From JAIFWV01 sp964580495 (GTDB lineage Bacteria > Patescibacteriota > Doudnabacteria > UBA920 > O2-02-FULL-48-8): a DNA stretch of 61,762 bases. Made by a program: the position numbers and the translations under genes. Each line of letters opens with the position of its first letter. Position 1 is the first letter of the stretch. Shown here in pieces: positions 7,683 through 15,864 of the stretch. The DNA is taken from the NCBI GenBank assembly GCA_964580495.1, contig CAZOKE010000001.1:1-61762 (forward strand), given 5' to 3'. The notes under the pieces were generated by a model. It did no database searches. It saw only the letters and a list, made by a program, of their open reading frames with translations, and had not been told where the DNA came from.

Positions 7683-8320
7683 CTAGAATCCCAAAGCCTC
7701 TTTGACCATAATTAGACGAATGCGGCCTTTTTGGATTTCCCTGTTTTTTATGACCAGCAGTTTGGACACAAATGATCCAGCCGTGGTGTTGTAAGCTTTA
7801 TTGGCGCGCTCTGATTCCAAAAGCACAGAGTATTCGTAATCCTTTTCAGACCGGACTCAAAGTCCTCGACAACTTTGTTTGCTCCGGCAACGAAAATAAC
7901 ATTTGGGGAAGCATATACTTCACTCCCAAGCTGCGAGCCGGTGTTGGATGCAATCAGCAAGTGCCCATCTTGGGTTATGACATGCACGCTGCCAGTAGTC
8001 CAATCAGCTGTAGCACCTAAAATCGCCTTCTCCTTTAGGGAAGTTTCTGGATCATTCAATTTGTGCCGCACGGCGTTGTATCTGCCCGAATTCATAATCT
8101 CTTCTGTGGCTCCGATCTGATCCATGGTGACTGAAGTATTATTCATAATTTCAGCGCCTTCTGGCAATAATTCAAACAATTTCTGTTTAGCTTCTTCCTT
8201 CGAGCTCACAACAAATGTTTCGATGCCGTTTAAACCCAAAGCCCTTGCGGTTTTTTGCAGGATTTCGTCAGAAGGTATGGTAGTATATTTCTCTTTGATC
8301 GATGCTGAAAAATTTGGCAT
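7683..8320 (-). pseudogene. LUD-domain (LutC/YkgG-like) protein gene with a frameshift near its 3' end
   Basis: The frame from the ATG at 8320 gives a clear LUD domain (IETFVVSSKEEAKQKLFELLPEGAEIMNNTSVTMDQIG, GATADWTTGSVHVITQDGHLLIASNTGSQ, VIFVAGANKVV). After ...FESGLKRI it becomes unrelated sequence and stops at 7748. In another frame the expected C-terminus continues (DYEYSVLLESERANKAYNTT ... VSKLLVIKNREIQKGRI ... VKEALGF) to TAG at 7683. An indel near 7836-7846 explains both. LUD proteins in lactate-utilisation contexts are oxidoreductase-associated; role here unknown. Confidence 0.8.
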
Positions 8321-8416
8321 ATATTAGTTAATTAAATCGGCATGTGTACTGTAAATTATAGCCTAACCATAGTCAAGCAACAAAAAATTGAATAACACCT
8401 TAGTTTCGGAAGGAAC

Positions 8417-8447
8417 AAAAAACCGCCCGAAAGGGCGGTTTTTATTA
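8417..8447. terminator. Terminator of the sedolisin gene
   Basis: AACCGCCC/GGGCGGTT stem with A and T tracts on both sides, 7 bases past the sedolisin stop. Confidence 0.85.
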
Positions 8448-8453
8448 TTTAGT

Positions 8454-9680
8454 CTAGAATGCTCCTGTTCCCAGAGGTGTTCCCAATCCTGATGGGCCGT
8501 CATAACCGCTCACCCCGGTGCAAAGGTAAGCCGAACCTCGATTTTTCCTACCACTGCAACTGCCGTTTGAACCAGTCGTGACATCGTGCATATTTGTCCC
8601 GTAAATTTTCTGGATGTAGGGTACGTTGTTGCCCATGACATTGGATGCTATTCCCCCGGCCAAAGCGTAAACAGAAGCGATCAGTGGTGAGGACAAGGAC
8701 GTGCCGCCGACCTGGAACCAACCGGTAGAACCGTTGTACGGGGTCGAGTCATAAACTGACATGCCGGTGTTTGGGTCAGCCACAGCTGAAACATCAGCCA
8801 TGGTGCGGCGAGAACATCCAGTATCGGTTTGGAAGCTGGGTTTAGACTCGATTGAAGAGCAACCAGAGCCGGCACCCGACCAGACGGATTCGGAAAGATA
8901 GTTGCCCGAGGAATCTAGATTCAACGTTGTCCCGCCGACCGATGTAACAAAAGAAGAAGCTGCCGGGTAGCTCGTGCCATATCCGTTGTCACCAGAGCTG
9001 AAAGTAAAGACGTACCCTGGCTTTTGGAAATGAGAGTCGTAAATATTTTCACCGCTGAATTCCCTGGAAGAACCGTAAGAATTAGAAATGATACGTGCTC
9101 CCTGCGCTCCCGCTTGGTCAACTGCAGCCATCAAATCTGAAAAACTGGAAGAAGCGGCTTCCACGAGCAATATGGAACAATTTTGGCAAATAGAATGCGC
9201 GGTCTGGACATCCAAAGAAATTTCCAAAGCCCAGCCGCCGTCTACTGCGGGATAACTAGTGCCGCCGTTTTGATCAATCTTGGCAAAGCAAACCGTAGAT
9301 GAACTCGCAACTGATCCGGAACAAACCGGCAATGATGGAATTCCAAATTGCGCGGAAAAAGTATCCAAGTCGGATTTTACGGTTGGGTCATCATATGCAT
9401 CAACTATCGCCACGATTTGTTTTGAACCAGCAGTGGTTGGCAATGAATAAGCGGTATGCAAATTTTGCGGACTTAAGCCAGTCGGCGAAGTCGTGACATT
9501 TGGTTTCCCTTGGTTTGTGACCACCTGTGCATGGCATCGGGCCACTCCGTCCGGAGCACCCGGAGGGCACACCGGCATATGCGATAAAGCTTGCTGCGGC
9601 AGGATTTTCGTGGACTGTGCCGAAGCAGGATTAAATATCAAAATCGAGAACAAACCTACAACCCCCAATAGTTTTTTCAT
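8454..9680 (-). CDS. Secreted S53-family serine-carboxyl peptidase (sedolisin)
   Basis: 408 residues with a signal peptide (MKKLLGVVGLFSILIFNPASA). The mature catalytic domain shows the S53 residues: Glu and Asp in GGWALEISLDVQTAH, Asp in SSGDNGYG, and the nucleophile in VGGTSLSSP. The C-terminal calcium site is suggested by HDVTTGSNG and SGYDGPSGLGTP. The pro-domain is much shorter than in typical sedolisins (about 60 residues). Several Cys pairs (CPPGAPDGVARC, CSGS...VC, CQNC) would need the DsbA-VKOR system. Acts outside the cell on protein; single-gene unit. Confidence 0.9.
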   Translation of the reverse strand: MKKLLGVVGLFSILIFNPASAQSTKILPQQALSHMPVCPPGAPDGVARCHAQVVTNQGKPNVTTSPTGLSPQNLHTAYSLPTTAGSKQIVAIVDAYDDPTVKSDLDTFSAQFGIPSLPVCSGSVASSSTVCFAKIDQNGGTSYPAVDGGWALEISLDVQTAHSICQNCSILLVEAASSSFSDLMAAVDQAGAQGARIISNSYGSSREFSGENIYDSHFQKPGYVFTFSSGDNGYGTSYPAASSFVTSVGGTTLNLDSSGNYLSESVWSGAGSGCSSIESKPSFQTDTGCSRRTMADVSAVADPNTGMSVYDSTPYNGSTGWFQVGGTSLSSPLIASVYALAGGIASNVMGNNVPYIQKIYGTNMHDVTTGSNGSCSGRKNRGSAYLCTGVSGYDGPSGLGTPLGTGAF

Positions 9681-9803
9681 TTATATTTCTCCTTACTAAT
9701 AAGTTAACTATAGCGCGTAGGAATATAGTAAAATAGCCGAATTGTCAAGGCTATAGGGCAAAGAAGCATGTTTTTTTGAGTTTTTTTGTACTTTTGCTAA
9801 ATG

Positions 9804-10328
9804 TTACTGATGGAAGTAAATGGAATAGATGAAATGCGTGAATGGGTCAAGGTTGCTGCCATAAACAATTGATCCACCCAAAGCCCCGGTAATCAGGAGG
9901 GTTATAAACCCGGCTAAAGCTGCTACTTTGCCTATGGAACTGTAAGTGACAAGGTCGCCGTACCAGAAAATAATTTTCCACAATCCCCCAAGCTGTTTGC
10001 GGTACTTGGCAGACAGATACTTCTGAAATGCGCTGAAAACATAGCCTGAGGCAATCAAGCCGTAAACGGCAGTGGATAATTTGGCATAGAACTCATGCTG
10101 GTTTATAAGCGGCATAAGCGATTTATCCGTGACCAGCTGCCGCGCTATACCACCAGACTTAAGCGTAACCAGCAGGCTTATGCCGCCGAAAGTGACCAGC
10201 AGGGTTTTTGTAACAAATAAGCTAAAATTACTGCGCAGCTTCCCAAAAGAAATCAATTCCAGAAACGAATAAAACGAAAGCAGGGCTATTGGGAAATGCA
10301 CAATAATCGGGTGAATGTTTAAATTCAT
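9804..10328 (-). CDS. DUF2231-like four-TM membrane protein
   Basis: 174 residues from the ATG at 10328 (MNLNIHPIIVHFPIALLSFY), where family similarity begins; an upstream ATG at 10379 adds an unlikely extension. Four TM segments. The N-terminal H-P-x-x-V-H-F-P-I-A motif is typical of DUF2231 proteins, which often neighbour redox systems. It is the last gene of the flavin electron-transfer cluster, 110 bases after the RnfD-FNR fusion. Confidence 0.75.
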   Translation of the reverse strand: MNLNIHPIIVHFPIALLSFYSFLELISFGKLRSNFSLFVTKTLLVTFGGISLLVTLKSGGIARQLVTDKSLMPLINQHEFYAKLSTAVYGLIASGYVFSAFQKYLSAKYRKQLGGLWKIIFWYGDLVTYSSIGKVAALAGFITLLITGALGGSIVYGSNLDPFTHFIYSIYFHQ

Positions 10329-10439
10329 GTTTGTTTCAACTATTTTCGTATGCCATAAGCATAACACAAAACATTCCAAGCGCTGTAAATCAACTGATAC
10401 TCCGCAAGGCTAAAAGAAAACGTATTTTTACAATACGGA

Positions 10440-11948
10440 TCAAACAAAGCCAGGGAAGAAATCGGTTTTTATTTGTTTTTTCGGCACAGATTTGGCAAGC
10501 ATATCATGCATACTGGTAACCATCGCGTGAGTGCCGGAAATATAAAATGTATGGGCGCGGTAGCCAGGCACGTATTTGGCAATCATTTTTTCATCGATCC
10601 TTCCCCTCTCCCCTTTCCATTCAGCCGGCGCTTCATCGGTAATGGTATAAATAGTGCGGATGCCAAGTTTTTCGTACGCTTCCAAAAACACGTCTTCGTA
10701 AACGATCTCGTCCACGGTACGGTTGGAGAAAAACAGGGTGATGTTTCGCTTCTCATTGCGGTCAATCAGATATTTAAGCATGCTGCGGAATGGCGTGATG
10801 CCAATGCCGCCCGCGATGAAGATGGAGTACTCCATGGGATTTTTTGGCAAGGTAAAGTCCCCTGCCAGCTGGCCGACGACGATACTATCCCCGCGCCGCA
10901 TCGCTAATAAATTCTTTTTGAAGCTGGATGATGGCTCATAAAACTTCACGCCCATGCGCAATTCTTTTTCTGTTGGTGAAGACGACAAAGTAAAATAACG
11001 GCGATTGCCGCGCGAGTCAGCGCTATGCCCCAGCGTCCATTCCATGTACTGCCCCGGCCGATATTTTATTGGTTTTGCCAGAGCAAAAACGAAATCATAA
11101 ACATCTGGGCTAAGCTGGACTTTTTCCGTGAGCTTCAGAGCAAGTTTTTGTTTGGGACTGACTATGTACGAAAAGATATTCCCGGTGACCAAGGCCAGTT
11201 CGGGAGTAAAATACAATCCCCCGAAGTGAGTCTGGGGTGCTATCAAAAATCCCACCAAACCACCGTACAGCACTTGTAAAAATTTAGTTGGGGGCGTAGT
11301 CAAAGGCTCGGTCAGCATGATTGTCGCAAAGAAAAATAAGGGTGAGTAAATCAACTCGTCTTTCATAAGAGTCATCACATTTGAACCTTGTATTATTCCA
11401 TAGATGAGCGTGAAGCCGACTGCCGTTGCAAGAAAAATAAACACCATATCCTCACGCTGGATTTTGCGCACGATTAAGTATCCGCCAAGCACAACCGGCA
11501 CAAACATCCAGACATTCCCTACCCACCACACTGCAGACTGGTTGATGGCAAAAGCCGTGATGACCACCGCCGCCGCAGCAGGATTGAAGATATGTTTGCG
11601 CCCAATCGCCAAAATGAATTTGGCGGCCACGGCCAGAACCATGGCCCAGAACAAGAACGCATAATTGTGCAAGGTTAACGTCGGAGAAATTATTAAAGCT
11701 AATATGAGAGCCGTGATGTAAACTGATTCGAAATTTACCGGCGCTTCAAATGCCCAGGCAAAAATTTTGTTGGCGACAAGCCCCACGACTACCAAAAACA
11801 GGGTGGAATAAATTATTTCCAAGCCTTTGAAAGAAATCAGCCCCAAAAATCCGAATCCAGAAGCAATCGCCAGCAAACATATCAAATAATACAGGGTCAG
11901 CCTGTACATTGTTATGCGATTGAGAAATTTATCAATAAGTTTAATCAT
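10440..11948 (-). CDS. Fusion of an RnfD/NqrB-like membrane domain with a ferredoxin-NAD(P)H reductase-like domain
   Basis: 502 residues. Residues about 15-265 form 9-10 TM segments like RnfD/NqrB, with NPAAAAVVITAFA and a flavin-type site MLTEPLTTPPT. Residues about 270-502 form an FNR-like module: YRPGQYMEWTLG and RRYFTLSSSP (FAD), FIAGGIGITPFRSMLKYL (NAD(P) site) and FYISGTHAMV. The fusion would carry electrons from cytosolic NAD(P)H through FAD into membrane flavin. Overlaps apbE by 8 bases. Ends FFPGFV, a typical FNR tail. Confidence 0.9.
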   Translation of the reverse strand: MIKLIDKFLNRITMYRLTLYYLICLLAIASGFGFLGLISFKGLEIIYSTLFLVVVGLVANKIFAWAFEAPVNFESVYITALILALIISPTLTLHNYAFLFWAMVLAVAAKFILAIGRKHIFNPAAAAVVITAFAINQSAVWWVGNVWMFVPVVLGGYLIVRKIQREDMVFIFLATAVGFTLIYGIIQGSNVMTLMKDELIYSPLFFFATIMLTEPLTTPPTKFLQVLYGGLVGFLIAPQTHFGGLYFTPELALVTGNIFSYIVSPKQKLALKLTEKVQLSPDVYDFVFALAKPIKYRPGQYMEWTLGHSADSRGNRRYFTLSSSPTEKELRMGVKFYEPSSSFKKNLLAMRRGDSIVVGQLAGDFTLPKNPMEYSIFIAGGIGITPFRSMLKYLIDRNEKRNITLFFSNRTVDEIVYEDVFLEAYEKLGIRTIYTITDEAPAEWKGERGRIDEKMIAKYVPGYRAHTFYISGTHAMVTSMHDMLAKSVPKKQIKTDFFPGFV

Positions 11949-12687
11949 GCGGTCTCGTGTATTTATCGAACCCTGAAGTAAATGTGGCGGTGCCTTTTTT
12001 GTCTATCATGTAACCTTCGAACCCGCCGAGTTTTTCTATAAACTCGATTCCCTTTGCCCCCATAGCAAATGCCGCTGTGGCAAATCTGTCGGCTTCATAA
12101 ACATTTGGCCCGATGACAGTGAGGCTCACCACATCAGTAATTTTTTCATCACTTTTGGGATTATAAATATGGTCGCCTCGTATATAGGTGCCGGACGTTG
12201 CAATCCCTGTTCCATCTTTGGCATAAATAACCTTAACAATCTCTTTTTGGTTAAAAGGATTTTTTATTCCAACACTCCATGTCTTGCCTTCGCTATTCAC
12301 TCCGCCAACTTGTATATCTCCACCTACATCCAAGTAATAATTTTTCACTCCGGAATCTTTTAGCATTTTCGCGGCATTCCAAATCGCCCACCCTTTAACC
12401 AATCCGGAAGGATCGCATTTACCATTGTGCCAAATATCAAAATAACCATAAGTCAGTTTTTTGGTTTCTTCAGACAAACGGAAAACTTCCTTCATCTCGG
12501 AAGAATACTGCTCCGGCTTAAGTTCGCCGCGGTTAATGGCAGAAATTTCGCTCGTCTCTTTATAGGTACTGAATTTCTCGTCCACAACCCGAAAGTAGTC
12601 GAATATTTTTTTGAATAAGGACTCGTCAATATCACCTGTGATTTCCAGGCTGACTGGCATGCCCATGATCAGTTCTGTTTGTTTCAT
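11941..12687 (-). CDS. apbE: FAD:protein FMN transferase
   Basis: 248 residues covering the complete ApbE domain: MGMPVSLEITG, FSTYKETSEISAINRG, CDPSGLVKGWAIWNAAKML, YYLDVGGDIQVGG, GIATSGTYIRGDHIYNPKS and the metal-binding region EADRFATAAFAMG. ApbE attaches FMN covalently to a Thr/Ser in D-x-x-S/T-G-A-T/S motifs. Exactly that motif occurs in the protein encoded immediately upstream. No obvious signal peptide; the start overlaps closely with the preceding gene. Confidence 0.93.
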   Translation of the reverse strand: MKQTELIMGMPVSLEITGDIDESLFKKIFDYFRVVDEKFSTYKETSEISAINRGELKPEQYSSEMKEVFRLSEETKKLTYGYFDIWHNGKCDPSGLVKGWAIWNAAKMLKDSGVKNYYLDVGGDIQVGGVNSEGKTWSVGIKNPFNQKEIVKVIYAKDGTGIATSGTYIRGDHIYNPKSDEKITDVVSLTVIGPNVYEADRFATAAFAMGAKGIEFIEKLGGFEGYMIDKKGTATFTSGFDKYTRPHD

Positions 12688-12688
12688 A

Positions 12689-13249
12689 TTATGCTTTGGC
12701 CTGCGTCAGAGCGGCTGAAAGCGATTGGATGAACGCGTTGGATGTGTCAGTTGCGCCCGAAACTATATCTACGTTAGCACTTTGGGCCTGGATAGCTTCT
12801 TGCGACAGCCAGGGAGTGGCTTGGGAGTTGATTTCGCGCGAAGTCGATCTGTCATTCGGGTATTGCAAAAAAGTCACGTCAGTGATTTTGCCGCCAGAAA
12901 TAGTAACCCGCACTTGGACATTGCCGTAGAAAGCATCGGTAACTGGTCCTGTATAGGTTCCGTCATTATATTGCCCCTTGGGCTTTGTTGCTACCGGAGC
13001 CGGAGCGGTTTTAGGTTTGGGAGTTGATTGAGTCGGAGACGGCGTCGGGGCTGGAGATGATCCTGCAAGCGAACTGTTCAAACTATTTGTATCGCTTGCG
13101 CTCGAATCTGTTTGACTTAGTGTGTTCGCGCTTAAACTCGACGGCATTGTCACATTTCCTGCATTATCATCGTGTCGGCCGAATTTCTGATGCAAAGAAT
13201 AGGCGCCAAATCCCAAAACTAGTAATGCTGAAATTGCTAATTTTTTCAT
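12689..13249 (-). CDS. Secreted FMN-binding-domain protein (RnfG/NqrC C-domain type)
   Basis: 186 residues. N-terminal membrane anchor or signal (LAISALLVLGFGAYSL), a long Ser/Thr/Pro linker (about 35-90), then one FMN_bind domain: YNDGTYTGPVTDAFYGNVQV, GKITDVTFLQYPND and the flavinylation motif DIVSGATDTSNAF (Thr is the predicted FMN attachment site). First gene of the apbE - RnfD-FNR operon, so the likely terminal outward-facing flavoprotein of the chain. Confidence 0.92.
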   Translation of the reverse strand: MKKLAISALLVLGFGAYSLHQKFGRHDDNAGNVTMPSSLSANTLSQTDSSASDTNSLNSSLAGSSPAPTPSPTQSTPKPKTAPAPVATKPKGQYNDGTYTGPVTDAFYGNVQVRVTISGGKITDVTFLQYPNDRSTSREINSQATPWLSQEAIQAQSANVDIVSGATDTSNAFIQSLSAALTQAKA

Positions 13250-13317
13250 TAAAAATTCTTAATTGCCCTATTAATACAACACAACTTAGGACAATATTTC
13301 AACCATGTTTTCGAGAT

Positions 13318-13980
13318 TTATTTTTTGCAGACAAATGCCTGCTCAATCCCGAAGTTCGATTTAAACCGAGGGAAAAATAGATGCAGATCAGCAGAGAACG
13401 TCCAATCGTCGACAATCTGAAAGCCGTTATTTTGCAGAAGTTTTTTCAATTCCGCATGCGGCTTCATGGATATGTGATGTTCTTTTTCGTCGGCTTTGCG
13501 CAGCAAAACTCGGCGAAATAAATTCGGATTAGGACAGTTGATATAAAAGATGCCGCCTTTTTTCAAGACCCGATAAATATTTTTCAAAGCGTTACCCGGG
13601 TTTGTGAGATGCTCCAGCACATCGTTTGAGATGACGACGTCGAAACTGTTCGGTTCAAACGGAAACGGATCTTCCGCACCTCCAACGACCAGGTTGGCTT
13701 GCGGCAATCGTTTCTTGGCTTCTGCGATTGCATGAGCAGAGACATCAATCCCCGACTTTTCAAAGTTCGATGGGAAATTGGCAAGCATGTAGCCGTAGGC
13801 ACAGCCTACATCCAGGACTTTCCCGTGCTGTATGTTGGCAATATATTTTTTCAGCGGTTTGTATAAATTCCGGAAATACAAAGTCGAAAATTTGCCGTAG
13901 CCGAGTTTGTAGAAAAAAGACGTCTTGCCGCTGAAATAGTCCTCGTTATAAACCTGTTTATAATCCATTTTGAGTTTCAA
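13318..13980 (-). CDS. SAM-dependent methyltransferase (class I, Methyltransf_11/23 type)
   Basis: 220 residues. Motif I VLDVGCAYGYML, acidic motif II SGIDVSAHAI, motif FDVVISNDVLEHL and YRVLKKGGIFYINCPNPN. The C-terminus (HHISMKPHAELKKLLQNNGF) resembles methyltransferases acting on lipid or sugar intermediates. Substrate not deducible. Separate transcription unit. Confidence 0.88.
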   Translation of the reverse strand: MKLKMDYKQVYNEDYFSGKTSFFYKLGYGKFSTLYFRNLYKPLKKYIANIQHGKVLDVGCAYGYMLANFPSNFEKSGIDVSAHAIAEAKKRLPQANLVVGGAEDPFPFEPNSFDVVISNDVLEHLTNPGNALKNIYRVLKKGGIFYINCPNPNLFRRVLLRKADEKEHHISMKPHAELKKLLQNNGFQIVDDWTFSADLHLFFPRFKSNFGIEQAFVCKK

Positions 13981-14098
13981 ATAGTAAAATCTAGCTTTGT
14001 AAGTATACCAAAAAACATCCCAAATTACGAGGCCGGTAAATACTTAAGTCTAGACTTATATATTCAATTACTTACTAATTGAAAGCTTAATTAGTGAT

Positions 14099-14286
14099 CT
14101 TCGATTCCTACATTGTCACAAAAAAAGTCGACGAAGAATCGTCAACTTTTTTTAGCAGGGGTGTAGGAATCTTCATTCGCCGCTGATGCGGCTCTTCCGG
14201 GGCAGCACCAAAATGTCCACCGGACATTTTGTCGACGTTCGGCTGCGTTTTAGGACTTGCCTCACTTCTGCCCGTTCGATTCCTAC
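14099..14286 (-). other. tRNA-tail-linked element A, downstream of tRNA-Trp
   Basis: Read on the minus strand after the tRNA-Trp terminator: (i) a 13-base antisense copy of the tRNA-Trp T-arm (14286-14274); (ii) a 74-nt core (14273-14200) starting GGGCAG and ending CTGCCC; (iii) a hairpin GCCGC/GCGGC (14193-14179); (iv) a sense mimic of the tRNA-Trp 3' end (14171-14154, one C shorter and ending GCT rather than GCCA); (v) a terminator-like hairpin; (vi) a second 12-base antisense T-arm (14110-14099). The core matches the one behind tRNA-Tyr at 62 of 74 positions without gaps. Confidence 0.8.
14119..14153. terminator. Terminator-like hairpin inside element A
   Basis: AAAAAAAGTCGACGA/TCGTCAACTTTTTTT stem with one internal mismatch, flanked by A and T tracts. 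Confidence 0.7.
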
Positions 14287-14315
14287 AAAAAAGAGCCTCT
14301 TTCGAGACTCTCTTT
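14286..14315 (-). terminator. Terminator of the tRNA-Thr(GGU) - rpmG - tRNA-Trp unit
   Basis: On the minus strand AAGAG...CTC/GAG...CTCTT hairpin followed by six T, beginning one base after the tRNA-Trp CCA. Confidence 0.8.
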
Positions 14316-14389
14316 TGGCAGGGGGTGTAGGAATCGAACCCACGCGAGCGGTTTTGGAGACCGCCGTACTACCACTATACGAACCCCCC
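14316..14389 (-). tRNA. tRNA-Trp (CCA)
   Basis: 74 nt including encoded CCA. Acceptor GGGGGGT/ACCCCCT, D-arm GTATAGTGGTAGTAC, anticodon stem GCGGT/ACCGC with loop CTCCAAA (anticodon CCA), T-arm GTGGG-TTCGATT-CCTAC, discriminator G. Downstream of rpmG as in many bacteria, but secE does not follow; element A does. Confidence 0.95.
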
Positions 14390-14401
14390 AGGTAACAGCA
14401 T

Positions 14402-14459
14402 TGTCATCCTGAGCGAAGCGAAGGATCTTTATAGATTCTTCACTGCGTTCAGAATGACA
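14402..14459. repeat. Inverted repeat between rpmG and tRNA-Trp
   Basis: 27-base imperfect arms (beginning TGTCATCCTGAGCGAAGCGA and ending GCGTTCAGAATGACA) face each other around a 4-base centre. This sequence type is common across many bacterial genomes as a short mobile palindrome. Confidence 0.75.
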
Positions 14460-14467
14460 GGAAGGGG

Positions 14468-14623
14468 TTATTTAGTTTCTTTGTGAGGAGTATGTTTCTT
14501 GCACCATTTGCAAAACTTCTCCATCTGGAGGCGGTTTGGTGTAAGTTTCTTGTTCTTTCTCGATTGATAGTTGATGTGGTGGCACACTGTACATTCCATC
14601 GAGATCAAGTTGTCCTGTGACAT
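14468..14623 (-). CDS. rpmG: 50S ribosomal protein L33
   Basis: 51 residues from the ATG at 14623 (MSQDNLISMECTVCHHINYQ...); the frame stays open upstream only because it runs into tRNA-Thr. It keeps the zinc-ribbon cysteines (CTVC and CKWC), the NYQSRKNKK core and the basic C-terminus of L33. Lies between tRNA-Thr(GGU) and tRNA-Trp on the same strand. Confidence 0.93.
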   Translation of the reverse strand: MSQDNLISMECTVCHHINYQSRKNKKLTPNRLQMEKFCKWCKKHTPHKETK

Positions 14624-14647
14624 ATTATTCTTTCTGATTATTTCTTC

Positions 14648-14723
14648 TGGAGCCCAGGCGCGGAATTGAACCGCGGACCTACTCCTTACCATGGAGTTGC
14701 TCTACCAGCTGAGCTACCTGGGC
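14648..14723 (-). tRNA. tRNA-Thr (GGU)
   Basis: 76 nt with encoded CCA. Acceptor GCCCAGG/CCTGGGC, D-arm GCTCAGCTGGTAGAGC, anticodon loop ATGGTAA in stem ACTCC/GGAGT (anticodon GGT), T-arm TTCAATT. Discriminator is U73, relevant to the UGGA bulge of the thrS T-box. Confidence 0.95.
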
Positions 14724-14790
14724 AATTCGATTCAAAATGCTTTTCATGTACTTATCTTTGCATTTTGAATTGGTCTTCAAACACCTGCAT

Positions 14791-14819
14791 ACTATAACAA
14801 AAATCATAGCAAAAATCAA
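14791..14819 (-). promoter_or_regulatory. Promoter of the tRNA-Thr - rpmG - tRNA-Trp unit
   Basis: Minus strand TTGATT, 17-base spacer, TATAGT. A hairpin (TTCAAAATGC/GCATTTTGAA, 14729-14770) lies between it and the tRNA. Confidence 0.65.
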
Positions 14820-14823
14820 CCCC

Positions 14824-14851
14824 TTGATGTCCAGCTGTGTTAGTTTATAAT
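14824..14851 (+). promoter_or_regulatory. Promoter of the 60-residue protein gene
   Basis: TTGATG, 16-base spacer, TATAAT, 25 bases ahead of the ATG; divergent from and adjacent to the tRNA promoter at 14791. Confidence 0.65.
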
Positions 14852-14876
14852 GCTAGAGAACTGAAATGGAGGAACT

Positions 14877-15059
14877 ATGCCGGTTTTCAAACATCCAGAA
14901 TCTGGGGTCAAAATCAAAGGCACAAGACTTTCTCCAGGAACTGTTCTGGAAGAGCAGGATAGGTACGACTCGAAAGACGGAAAATGGCAGCGATGCCCTG
15001 TTGTCGGCGGAAAGGTTCCCGAAGGCAACCACGTTATCTGGATCAGACCACAGGAATAA
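14877..15059 (+). CDS. Small protein of unknown function, 60 residues
   Basis: ATG preceded by GGAGGAACT. Sequence MPVFKHPESGVKIKGTRLSP..., rich in Gly, Lys and Pro, ending NHVIWIRPQE. It reads like a small beta-rich fold with no signal peptide. It has its own promoter and terminator, hence a complete one-gene unit. No family recognised. Confidence 0.75.
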   Translation: MPVFKHPESGVKIKGTRLSPGTVLEEQDRYDSKDGKWQRCPVVGGKVPEGNHVIWIRPQE

Positions 15060-15075
15060 CCAAAGTTGTCAGAAA

Positions 15076-15106
15076 AGAGCCGAAGGATTCATTCCTTCGG
15101 CTTTAG
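15076..15106 (+). terminator. Terminator of the 60-residue protein gene
   Basis: AGCCGAAGGA/TCCTTCGGCT stem with a 5-base loop and a T-rich tail; may also serve the convergent kinase gene. Confidence 0.75.
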
Positions 15107-15862
15107 TTATTTTACTACCGGAAGTGTAAAGTAGAATGTGCTGCCTTTGTTTTCTTCGGACTTAAACCAGATGCGACCGCCGGAGGCTTCGATGAACGCC
15201 TTGGTTATATAAAGCCCCAGCCCGGTGCCGGTAGTTTCAAACTGGAGCACGTTGTTGCCGCGGAAAAATTTGTTGAAGACTTGGTTCTGTTGGTCTTTGG
15301 GAATGCCAACGCCGTTATCGGTAATTGCAATCAAAGCCATTTCATCTTGGACTTTGAGGTCAATCGACACGCGATTGCCGTCGTTGTTGTAATTGATGGC
15401 GTTGGTAATGAGATTGCCCAATGCCTGCTTGATTTTGTTCGGCTCGGTCCGCACCAGCGGGAAAGGCTCCTGCTCGACGGTAAAAGAAATCTGGCTGTGT
15501 TTCTTTTTTATCTCATCTTTTTTTTCGCGGATGATAGAGTTGATTACCCCTTCGATGTCTGTAGACTGCAAATAAAGCTTGTTCTCGCCCGCTTCCAGGC
15601 GCGAAACTTCCAGCAAATCGTTGACCAAAGCGATCATGCGCTCGTTTGAATTGTAAATCTTTTCTATAAAATCTTTTTGCTTCTTGGTAAGATTGGCCGT
15701 CCCCTCTTTCTTGAGCAATTCCAAAAGCCACTTCATGCCCGAGAGCGGCGTGCGCAGCTGGTGGGATGTCAAGTTGATGAAATCGGATTGAATGGATCCG
15801 AGTTTTTCTTTTTTTATAACTTTGCCGCCGTAAGCGGAATTTGATTTTTTGACGACTGCCAT
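15107..15862 (-). CDS. Soluble histidine kinase (HisKA-HATPase only)
   Basis: 251 residues without sensor domain or TM. HisKA with phospho-acceptor in NLTSHQLRTPLSGMKWLL, N-box NLITNAINYN, G1 DNGVGIP, F-box FNKFFRG, G2 GTGLGLYI. Final gene of the receiver - kinase - kinase operon, two bases after the preceding kinase stop. Probably senses through a partner, perhaps the 592-residue kinase. Confidence 0.9.
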   Translation of the reverse strand: MAVVKKSNSAYGGKVIKKEKLGSIQSDFINLTSHQLRTPLSGMKWLLELLKKEGTANLTKKQKDFIEKIYNSNERMIALVNDLLEVSRLEAGENKLYLQSTDIEGVINSIIREKKDEIKKKHSQISFTVEQEPFPLVRTEPNKIKQALGNLITNAINYNNDGNRVSIDLKVQDEMALIAITDNGVGIPKDQQNQVFNKFFRGNNVLQFETTGTGLGLYITKAFIEASGGRIWFKSEENKGSTFYFTLPVVK

Positions 15863-15864
15863 AA

